Source of the DNA: Bacillota bacterium
GTDB taxonomy: Bacteria; Bacillota; UBA4882; UBA8346
Assembly (NCBI GenBank): GCA_028282485.1
Contig: JANQHU010000154.1
Location: 1 to 9,314, forward strand
Length of the DNA: 9,314 bases
Reading direction: 5' to 3'
The notes beneath the pieces were generated by a model, which ran no database searches, had not been told where the DNA came from, and saw only the letters and a list, made by a program, of their open reading frames with translations. Positions 1 to 4,331 of this stretch are shown one piece after another; position 1 is the stretch's first letter, and every line of letters starts with the position of its first letter. The translations under genes and the position numbers were made by a program.

Positions 1-1
1 A

Positions 2-538
2 TATGAGGTGCGGTTAGTGGCTTCTAGCTGGAATAACCTCAGTAAAACTAATATGATAAATAATCTGGGAGGCGGTTCGGCCAATATCTCCCTTGATCAG
101 GGCAGTAGTTTTAATACTTGTTTACAGCCGCAAAGTAAAGGAAATTTAATTGCTGATCATTTGTGCAGCTATGCCAGCACGGTCAATCGGTTGTACCTGG
201 CTGAGGAAGTTGGCCCAGACCAATATGATGGGTATATGCTGGCCATAGTCTCCGGGACCGCGGCAGGAGATTTCCGCAAGATAACCGCTACCTTATGGGA
301 TGCTGCCCAGAGCCGTTGGTATATTAATGTAGCATATCCCTTTACAGTAGCTCCGGACTTGACTTCCCGTTATCTTATCTGGTCGGGCGGGACCTATCAT
401 AATATCCAAATTGTCGACGCGGCCAGTATGGGGAATGTCTTTAAAAATGGGGATTTTCGGTTTAGCAGAAATGATGCCAATGGCCGCGAGTTTGTTGATA
501 ATTCGGCTATCATTAATCACTTTGCGGCTTTAATCTAA
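2..538 (+). CDS. Phage tail/baseplate-type structural protein, C-terminal part (5' truncated by window edge)
   Basis: The frame is open to the left edge (Y-E-V-R-L-V...) and has no ribosome binding site near the GTG at 8, so I read it as the C-terminal 178 residues of a longer protein. Near the middle is a repeat-like motif, SGTAAGDFRKI, followed by a short beta stretch and APDLTSRYLIW. This pattern (S-G-T-x-x-G-x-x-R-x-I ... W/Y ... P-D-x-T-S-x-Y-x-I) recurs in phage tail-fibre, baseplate and other virion proteins. The remainder is rich in G, N, S and aromatic residues, as expected for beta-rich fibre domains, with no membrane segment or signal peptide. It sits 29 nt upstream of a holin-like gene on the same strand, which fits the end of a late structural operon. 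The exact virion role (fibre, baseplate or minor structural protein) is inference. Confidence 0.6.
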   Translation, partial: YEVRLVASSWNNLSKTNMINNLGGGSANISLDQGSSFNTCLQPQSKGNLIADHLCSYASTVNRLYLAEEVGPDQYDGYMLAIVSGTAAGDFRKITATLWDAAQSRWYINVAYPFTVAPDLTSRYLIWSGGTYHNIQIVDAASMGNVFKNGDFRFSRNDANGREFVDNSAIINHFAALI

Positions 539-567
539 AAATTAAATGGGTGGGGAGGTATTTTAAA

Positions 568-723
568 ATGGATAATCTCAAAAATGTAGTTGATATCGTG
601 GCTTATGCCGTCGCTTTAGCCAGTGTGGTAGTCAAGCTTACTGCCACCCCTAAAGATGATCTCGTTTTAGCTAAAGTAGTGAACTTTTTAAAACTACTTA
701 GCTTAAATAAAGACGATAAATAA
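568..723 (+). CDS. Small phage membrane protein, holin-like (51 aa)
   Basis: This 51-residue gene starts at an ATG with a GGGGAGG ribosome binding site at 551-557, about ten bases upstream. Residues 7-24 (VVDIVAYAVALASVVVKL) form one hydrophobic, probably membrane-spanning helix. A polar tail follows with the motif TATPKDDLVLAKVVNFLKLL and ends in LNKDDK. Very small phage proteins with one membrane helix and a T-x-x-K-D-D-x-x-L-x-K ... L-x-x-L tail are common next to tail-fibre and lysis genes and are often called holins. By family knowledge it would act in the inner membrane at lysis, but no function is proven by sequence. It is the last gene before a hairpin terminator, and no endolysin gene lies beside it in this window. 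The reading frame is short but well supported by the ribosome binding site and codon usage. Confidence 0.65.
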   Translation: MDNLKNVVDIVAYAVALASVVVKLTATPKDDLVLAKVVNFLKLLSLNKDDK

Positions 724-739
724 TTATTTAAACAAAGCT

Positions 740-768
740 GAAGCGTGGGAGCAATCTCACGCTTCTTT
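740..768 (+). terminator. Hairpin terminator at the end of the structural/holin transcription unit
   Basis: An 11-bp stem, GAAGCGTGGGA (740-750) with TCTCACGCTTC (755-765), closes a GCAA tetraloop of the stable GNRA type. One pair is a G-U wobble. The tail is only TTT followed by AGAC, so termination may be modest. It lies 16 nt after the stop of the holin-like gene and 42 nt before the end of the convergent gene at 810-1220, so it may serve as the separator for both. Confidence 0.7.
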
Positions 769-809
769 AGACTAATTTTATTAAAGTTTTGGGGGGCGGT
801 TTTTAAAAG

Positions 810-1220
810 TTACTTGGAGGGACGATTTTTAACGGTAGTTAGGAAGAAATGCTCTAACGTACGTGGTATCTTTTCATTTTTATCATCTGAAAAAGTTTCA
901 CTATTGTTAATCTCATCCAGGATCTCATTATATACTTTTAAAATTCTCAGGTATTCGGCTTGTAACTTTTTAGTTTGCAGTGTGATGGTTGTTAAATTTT
1001 TTAATTTAAAGTTTATTACTTGGGCATAATCAGCTATTTTTTTGATATCACTACTTATTTGTAAATGATCTTTTAATTGTTTGATATTTTTGTGATTTAA
1101 GCTATCGTGGTCATCTCTTCTAACACCAAAAATAACATTACTCATTAGCCTTGTTGTGGTTGTGAATAAGGTATCAAGGGATAAATATTGTTTTGGGAAA
1201 GGTTTCTTTATTATATTCAT
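810..1220 (-). CDS. Hypothetical AT-rich helical protein, convergent to the phage late genes
   Basis: I do not recognise this 136-residue protein. The start chosen is the ATG at 1220-1218. An AAAGG ribosome binding site precedes it by nine bases, and the adjoining TTG one codon earlier is less well placed. A good promoter lies upstream at 1262-1290. The protein is basic and strongly helical, with a likely amphipathic or coiled-coil stretch between about residues 45 and 105 (IKQLKDHL...LKNLTTITLQTKKLQAEYLRI in outline) and a polar C-terminus. No membrane segment, signal peptide or enzyme motif is visible. It is more AT-rich than the structural genes and reads against them, with its own promoter. 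That is the usual arrangement of a phage cargo ('moron') gene expressed in the lysogen. A role in exclusion or defence would be speculation. Confidence 0.65.
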   Translation of the reverse strand: MNIIKKPFPKQYLSLDTLFTTTTRLMSNVIFGVRRDDHDSLNHKNIKQLKDHLQISSDIKKIADYAQVINFKLKNLTTITLQTKKLQAEYLRILKVYNEILDEINNSETFSDDKNEKIPRTLEHFFLTTVKNRPSK

Positions 1221-1261
1221 CAAAACCGACCTTTCGGCGGGACTAACTTGTTAATGTAATA

Positions 1262-1290
1262 ATTATAATTGGAAATAAAAATAAATGCAA
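1262..1290 (-). promoter_or_regulatory. Sigma-A type promoter for the convergent gene at 810-1220
   Basis: On the minus strand a TTGCAT -35 box (1290-1285) and a perfect TATAAT -10 box (1267-1262) are separated by exactly 17 bases. Transcription would begin near 1255, giving a leader of roughly 35 nt before the ATG at 1220. The leader has a short imperfect dyad (CCGA/TCGG). Confidence 0.6.
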
Positions 1291-1414
1291 ATTTCTTCTA
1301 TTACCATATTTTACAAGAGAAAGGTGTTTTTTAGTTGATAGCACTTCTTTTCAGAGGATTACGTAGTTTTTGTTTTTATAGGCAATTGCAAAAAGAAATA
1401 GCATATTTAGGAAA

Positions 1415-1556
1415 GAAGAAGCATAAAATTAGTATATAACCACTACTTAAATTAACCTTTAAATATTCCAACAAATAATTTTTGGAGTTAGATGTCATAA
1501 ATTTTAATTTTAGCTAGTTACTGCTCCCTTTTTATCCTTCGGTTTTATGCTGCTTC
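1415..1556. repeat. Imperfect 14-bp inverted repeat
   Basis: GAAGAAGCATAAAA at 1415-1428 is the inverse of TTTTATGCTGCTTC at 1543-1556 with a single mismatch, separated by 114 bases. No target-site duplication flanks the arms and nothing coding lies between them. It could be a long-range RNA stem, a recombinase or repressor arm site, or chance in AT-rich DNA. Confidence 0.35.
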
Positions 1557-1571
1557 GCCATTTCTATTAGG

Positions 1572-1672
1572 TATTGTGGTAATATCTAATATTTTGGCTC
1601 CTTAACGCTAAGTTAAACCTCTTTTATTACTTTCCGTAATCTTTCTAAAAAATAATTGTTACTAATTGTAAT
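1572..1672. promoter_or_regulatory. Cluster of similar 5-5-5 dyads, candidate operators
   Basis: Three 15-bp dyads share the same geometry of a 5-bp arm, 5-base centre and 5-bp arm. They are TTAACgctaaGTTAA (1602-1616), ATTACtttccGTAAT (1626-1640) and GTTACtaattGTAAT (1658-1672, one mismatch). A weaker TATTgtggtAATA sits at 1572-1584. Their centres lie 24 to 32 bases apart. All follow TTA(A/C)-n5-GT(T/A)A. Such clusters in front of a phage integration operon usually bind a repressor or activator; the MarR-like product of the next operon is one candidate ligand, but this is inference. Confidence 0.4.
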
Positions 1673-1680
1673 GTCTCCTT

Positions 1681-1700
1681 GAGCACCTTGAAAACTGAAT
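1681..1700 (+). promoter_or_regulatory. boxA-like antitermination motif
   Basis: GAGCACCTTGAAAACTGAAT closely resembles the boxA element of Bacillota rRNA leaders and 16S-23S spacers (core TGCTCTTTGAAAACT), which binds NusB-NusE and loads an antitermination complex. No rRNA sequence is nearby. Here it lies 51 nt upstream of the first gene of the recombinase operon. It may let polymerase pass terminators or resist Rho in that operon. The match is to the core, and activity is inferred. Confidence 0.5.
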
Positions 1701-1703
1701 AAC

Positions 1704-1743
1704 TACCCACCGAGTCTTGTTAAAATCATAAAGAAAGGTGGTA
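1704..1743 (+). promoter_or_regulatory. Hairpin that could mask the ribosome binding site of the 1751 gene
   Basis: TACCCACC (1704-1711) can pair with GGTGGTA (1737-1743), giving a seven-pair stem with one bulged C and a 25-base AT-rich loop. The 3' arm is the ribosome binding site of the small gene starting at 1751, so folding would reduce its translation and, through coupling, that of the overlapping MarR-like gene. The stem is short, so stability is uncertain. Confidence 0.35.
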
Positions 1744-1750
1744 TCTGCAC

Positions 1751-1972
1751 ATGGTATTCACGGTTGAAGTGAAACTAGATTCGGAAGAGAAATTGATTGT
1801 TGACAGTTTTGGCGACCAAAGTGTATACTTGAAAAAAGATACCGAAGATTTGTTTTTAGAAAATATCGACATGAACGAAGAGGAGTGTGAAGACTTAGCA
1901 GAATGGAGGCGGCAAATAGTAAATTATATCAAGCTCTTAAAGCTTTTCAAAAGATTGACAAGGGAGAACTGA
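1751..1972 (+). CDS. Small acidic hypothetical protein, first gene of the recombinase operon
   Basis: This 73-residue protein is not recognised. The ATG at 1751 follows an AAAGGTGG ribosome binding site (1734-1741) at a normal nine-base spacing, which makes it the best-supported start in the operon. The N-terminal third looks like alternating beta strands (VFTVEVKLDSEEKLIVDSFG). The middle is very acidic (KKDTEDLFLENIDMNEEECEDL) and the C-terminus is basic and helical (YIKLLKLFKRLTREN). Its last 70 bases overlap the start of the MarR-like gene in another frame, so the two are probably translationally coupled. A small charged protein at this position in a mobile element could be an excision or regulatory factor, but no DNA-binding motif is visible. 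It could also be merely a leader ORF. Confidence 0.5.
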   Translation: MVFTVEVKLDSEEKLIVDSFGDQSVYLKKDTEDLFLENIDMNEEECEDLAEWRRQIVNYIKLLKLFKRLTREN

Positions 1973-2247
1973 CGGTTACTCAATTATGTGTTCTCCTTTA
2001 CCTGTACCAGAGGAAGGCCAAAGAAACCTTATTTCAAGAGATCATCACTGAGTTGAATGTTTCTAAATCTTTTGTGTCCAGAATCGTCAAGAAATTCTCC
2101 CGCTATACCAATAGCGAGGGCGAGTGGTTGGGGTTAGGTTTAATTAAGGAAGGAACTTCCGCGCAAAACCGGGCTTTAAAAGCAATCTGGCTTTCTGAGG
2201 CCGGGCTTACTTTTGTGGAAGCGGCCCTCCGGCATTTAGAAGATTAG
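1903..2247 (+). CDS. MarR-like winged-helix DNA-binding protein
   Basis: The 114-residue product has the order of a short MarR-family regulator. A helical N-terminus (LYQALKAFQKI) is followed by LTVTQLCVLLYLYQR and a helix-turn-helix at about residues 42-66 (LFQEIITELNVSKSFVSRIV). A wing-like stretch comes next (GLIKEGTSAQNRALKAIWLSEAG, residues 80-101 in outline), then a C-terminal helix. The closing L-S-E-A-G corresponds to the usual L-T-x-x-G of MarR proteins. It is shorter than typical MarR (about 140 residues), so the dimerisation helices are reduced, as in phage versions. The ATG at 1903 is the first start after an in-frame stop at 1888. The nearest AGGAG (1881-1885) is 17 bases away, so translation probably depends on the overlapping upstream gene. 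It likely binds DNA in the control region or at the att site; the target is unknown. Confidence 0.75.
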   Translation: MEAANSKLYQALKAFQKIDKGELTVTQLCVLLYLYQRKAKETLFQEIITELNVSKSFVSRIVKKFSRYTNSEGEWLGLGLIKEGTSAQNRALKAIWLSEAGLTFVEAALRHLED

Positions 2248-2268
2248 GACAAAGGAAGTGAGATCCCG

Positions 2269-3240
2269 ATGCAGGTGTATCCTCGAGGCCACAAAGCGGT
2301 CTATTACATGAATTTTGTCCATCAGGGTAAAAGAATTTGTAGGAGTACCGGGAAATACACCAAGAAGGAAGCGCTGGCCTATGCGGTGGAGTATCGCCAC
2401 CAGCTAGAAAGTGGCTCGGTAGAAAAACCGCAGCTGACTCTGGCCCAAGCCTTAGAACGAGTCTATAGCGAGAGATGGTGCCGAATTAGAGACGGCAAGA
2501 ATCAGTATCAGAGAGTGGCCAGGGTAATTGCTATTTTAGGTAACCCGGAGCTCCGGCAAATAACCAGTAGTGATTTAGAGCGGCTCCGAGGGGCCCTTTT
2601 TAATTCCGGCAATAAACCGGCTACTGTGAATCGGTATTTGGCTAATTTAAAAACAATCCTCAATACGGCCAAAAATGAGTGGGAACTCCTCGATAAGTTA
2701 CCGAAGATCCGGATGGAAAAAGTAGCTCCCGGTCGCATTCGTGAATTTACCGAACAAGAAGAAAAAAGTATCTTACAGAAATGTCTCTGTAATGGTTATG
2801 TAGAATTACATGACCTTTTTCTTTTACTAATCAATACCGGCCTGAGATTATCAGAAGCCCTCAATCTTCAGAAAGGGGATATTGATTTTGACCATAACTA
2901 CATTAGAATCTGGCAGAATAAGACGGATCGGCCCAGGTCAGTACCCCTAACTGCTACTGCCAGGCAGGTACTGTTGTTTGGGGCGTACCCCTTTGGGCTA
3001 ACCAAAAATTTGTTTGAAAAACAGTTTTATCGGGTTCGAGTGGCTTTGGGAATGAAAGATGATCAAAGCTTCGTCTTACATACTTGCAGGCATACTTTTG
3101 CTTCCCGCTTAGTGAAGAAGGGAGTTCATATCAGAGCTGTTCAGGAGTTGTTAGGCCATTCCAATATTACCACCACTGAGAGGTATAGTCATCTTTCAAG
3201 CACTCATTTGGAAAAAGTTATTAAACTCTTGGAGGGTTAG
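2269..3240 (+). CDS. int: Tyrosine recombinase (phage-type integrase)
   Basis: The 323-residue protein catalyses site-specific integration and excision of the element. Residues 1-50 resemble the small beta-rich arm-type DNA-binding domain (VYYMNFVHQGKRICRSTG, then TKKEALAYAVEYRHQLESG). A helical core-binding (SAM-like) domain spans about 55-145. The catalytic domain follows from about 155. The full catalytic set is visible: R193 in NTGLRLSEALNL, K218 in QNKTDRPRSVPL, H271 and R274 in HTCRHTF, H297 in LLGHSNI and the nucleophile Y306 in TTERYSHL. The length is normal for a phage or genomic-island integrase, and no frameshift is seen, so it should be active. The ATG at 2269 has an AAAGGA site 12 bases upstream and lies 21 nt after the MarR-like gene, so the two share a transcript. 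The gene reads towards the tRNA-Arg scar at 3843-3890, its predicted recombination product. Confidence 0.95.
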   Translation: MQVYPRGHKAVYYMNFVHQGKRICRSTGKYTKKEALAYAVEYRHQLESGSVEKPQLTLAQALERVYSERWCRIRDGKNQYQRVARVIAILGNPELRQITSSDLERLRGALFNSGNKPATVNRYLANLKTILNTAKNEWELLDKLPKIRMEKVAPGRIREFTEQEEKSILQKCLCNGYVELHDLFLLLINTGLRLSEALNLQKGDIDFDHNYIRIWQNKTDRPRSVPLTATARQVLLFGAYPFGLTKNLFEKQFYRVRVALGMKDDQSFVLHTCRHTFASRLVKKGVHIRAVQELLGHSNITTTERYSHLSSTHLEKVIKLLEG

Positions 3241-3328
3241 GAGAGCAGCAAGAGACGCTATGTTGATGGATTAAATAAAAACCGAGTTATAATTTTTGGA
3301 TTAAGCAACATATTTATTGAATTTTAAC

Positions 3329-3357
3329 TTGAAGGTGAATGAGTAAGTGTGTATAAT
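3329..3357 (+). promoter_or_regulatory. Sigma-A type promoter for the gene at 3403
   Basis: TTGAAG (3329-3334) and a perfect TATAAT (3352-3357) are spaced by 17 bases, placing the transcription start near 3364. A second TATAAT follows at 3363-3368 without a good -35. The promoter separates this gene from the recombinase operon. Confidence 0.65.
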
Positions 3358-3402
3358 GGAAATATAATACAATAATGTGGTTTGGAAGTGGGGTATATAT
3401 TT

Positions 3403-3786
3403 GTGCAAATAACTAATAAAAAAGTTAAATTAAAGCCAATTGATCAAATAGTTCATGATAAGTTAGCTGATAAAATTAATAACTTTAATGGCAAACACGA
3501 CACCCGGTTAAATGTTATTTCTATCGAAAAAGCTAATCAACCAGGATTTAAGGTGATAATTAGTGGTTTAAATAAACTAGACGATCACCAAAAGAGTTAT
3601 TTAGCAATTGACCTATTATCAGTTAAAGGTGATATTGATTCCATCGCCAAACCAGTAATCAATCATGATGAAATAATTTTTCATGTGGGCATGAACTCGT
3701 CTGGTAAGAAACATGATTTTGAGTGGAATCATTTGTCTGGAGAGTTATTATTGAAAGTGAATTTAGCTAATTTATTAAAAAAGTAA
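3403..3786 (+). CDS. Hypothetical protein between integrase and attachment site
   Basis: I do not recognise this product. The GTG at 3403 is preferred (127 residues) because GGAAGTGGGG ends nine bases upstream; a TTG at 3382 would add seven residues but has no ribosome binding site. The protein is soluble and of mixed structure. It begins with a short basic beta stretch (QITNKKVKLKPI), continues with a helix (VHDKLADKINNFN) and alternating strands (RLNVISIEK, FKVIISGL), and ends with a leucine-rich segment (LSGELLLKVNLANLLKK). No membrane segment, zinc site or catalytic motif is evident. It has its own strong promoter and is more AT-rich than the recombinase. Genes in this slot, between int and att, are often recently acquired cargo. 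Its function is unknown; a DNA-modifying or immunity role would be a guess. Confidence 0.65.
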   Translation: MQITNKKVKLKPIDQIVHDKLADKINNFNGKHDTRLNVISIEKANQPGFKVIISGLNKLDDHQKSYLAIDLLSVKGDIDSIAKPVINHDEIIFHVGMNSSGKKHDFEWNHLSGELLLKVNLANLLKK

Positions 3787-3842
3787 GTTCGCTAGCTATT
3801 GACGAAGTGAAAAATTGATGATAAATTAGGATCAAGCTTTGA

Positions 3843-3890
3843 GGACTTCTAATCCGTTGGTCGTACGTTTGATTCGTACCAGGCGCGCCA
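3843..3890 (+). other. tRNA-Arg(UCU) 3' fragment: attR scar of the integrated element
   Basis: Every element of the 3' half of a tRNA is present. The anticodon-loop bases CTTCTAA (3846-3852) read UCU and are followed by the 3' anticodon strand TCCGT. The variable loop is TGGTC. The T arm GTACG/CGTAC (3863-3867 and 3875-3879) is perfect around TTTGATT. The acceptor strand CAGGCGC, discriminator G and encoded CCA end at 3890. The 5' anticodon strand would need ACGGA but reads GAGGA, so tRNA identity stops exactly at 3843. No D arm or 5' acceptor strand exists upstream. This is the footprint left by recombination in the anticodon-stem/loop region. T-loop base 56 is T rather than the near-invariant C, consistent with a non-functional remnant. 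The intact gene is expected beyond the left end of the window. Confidence 0.88.
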
Positions 3891-3944
3891 TTGCTATGAC
3901 CGATTTTTGGTTAATTAATTTAAAAAGTAGATGATTGGGAAAAT

Positions 3945-4223
3945 ATGAAAAAATTTAAATTAAATGATTTACCTTCTGAACTAGTTGAGATGATTATTAA
4001 ACCGGATTTATTAGAAGGCGAGGATATTGTTATCGAAGATGAAAAAAGTAACATCTGCGCAGCAATTATTCAGCCGGAAGCTTTTCGATTTTTTTTAAAA
4101 AAAATTGAAGAACGAGAAGATGAAATAGATTTTAGAGAAAGAGAGTTTGAAAAACATGATCCTAATGCAAAAACTTTAGATGAATTAAGGGATGAAATTG
4201 ATTGGCGCGGAAATATTTATTAA
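3945..4223 (+). CDS. Phd/YefM-like antitoxin-type protein, apparently without partner toxin
   Basis: The 92-residue protein has the layout of type II antitoxins of the Phd/YefM kind. A short N-terminal region (FKLNDLPSELVEMI) is followed by strands reading DIVIEDEKSNICAAIIQPEAFRFFL in outline, matching the usual 'x-pvAvivs-xeeFexL' step. A long, highly charged helix (KKIEEREDEIDFREREFEKH) follows, then a C-terminal LDELRDEIDW tail that in this family contacts the toxin. The ATG at 3945 has a weak GGGA site only four bases upstream. No RelE/ParE, Doc or PIN-type gene follows: the next 108 bases are non-coding, and then a glycosyltransferase begins. It starts 54 nt beyond the tRNA scar, so it belongs to the host side or to remains of an older insertion in the same tRNA. 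The family call is by pattern and moderate in certainty. Confidence 0.5.
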   Translation: MKKFKLNDLPSELVEMIIKPDLLEGEDIVIEDEKSNICAAIIQPEAFRFFLKKIEEREDEIDFREREFEKHDPNAKTLDELRDEIDWRGNIY

Positions 4224-4331
4224 AAACGAATCTTTAAGGGGATTTACTACAAAAACTACCGGGGTTTTCATTTAAGGCCGCGGTTTTCTTGTTGGTCAGC
4301 TCTGGATACTTCAAAACGGATGTGATGGAAC

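Larger units (their letters stand above)
1221..1750. other. Gene-free AT-rich regulatory leader region of the element
   Basis: About 530 bases hold no convincing coding frame on either strand. The left part carries the promoter of the minus-strand gene (1262-1290). The middle contains a 14-bp inverted repeat with one mismatch, at 1415-1428 and 1543-1556. The right part has a series of similar short dyads between 1572 and 1672 and a boxA-like motif at 1681-1700. The stretch ends in a ribosome binding site that can pair with an upstream segment. I see no recognisable repressor, tRNA, CRISPR or known riboswitch fold. The position just upstream of the recombinase operon suggests the control region of the element. 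Confidence 0.6.
1..3890. mobile_element. Right-hand end of an integrated prophage-like element (left end outside window)
   Basis: The stretch combines a phage-type structural protein, a holin-like peptide, a regulatory leader, a MarR-like regulator and a tyrosine recombinase. It ends in a tRNA-Arg(UCU) 3' fragment at 3843-3890 that lacks its 5' half. Tyrosine recombinases of this family commonly use the 3' part of tRNA genes as attB, which leaves an intact tRNA at one end and a short 3' duplicate at the other. The element should therefore extend leftwards beyond position 1 to an intact tRNA-Arg. Whether it is an intact prophage or a decayed one cannot be judged, because the head, packaging and replication genes are not in the window. 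Confidence 0.8.

Noticed and set aside
745..1029. Plus-strand frame opposite the gene at 810-1220
   Set aside because: It has no ribosome binding site, starts inside the terminator hairpin and encodes a low-complexity hydrophobic peptide; the minus strand has promoter, ribosome binding site and a sensible protein.
1415..1556. Miniature inverted-repeat transposable element
   Set aside because: The arms are only 14 bp with a mismatch, and no target-site duplication flanks them.
1903..1972. Programmed frameshift joining the 1751 and 1903 genes
   Set aside because: No slippery heptamer or downstream stimulatory hairpin is evident; simple overlap with coupling explains the arrangement.
3268..3304. 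GGATTAA repeats as integrase arm-type sites
   Set aside because: Only two 7-bp copies (3268-3274 and 3298-3304) in AT-rich DNA; too short to claim without comparison to related elements.
3883..3889. GC-rich palindrome GGCGCGCC as a regulatory or cloning-site signature
   Set aside because: It is fully explained by the tRNA acceptor strand, discriminator and CCA end.
3787..3890. A complete, functional tRNA-Arg gene
   Set aside because: There is no D arm and no 5' acceptor strand (GCGCCTG expected) upstream, and the 5' anticodon strand mismatches at two positions.
4252..4268. Intrinsic terminator after the antitoxin-like gene
   Set aside because: The AAAACT/GGTTTT stem has only six weak pairs including a wobble, and no T tract follows.
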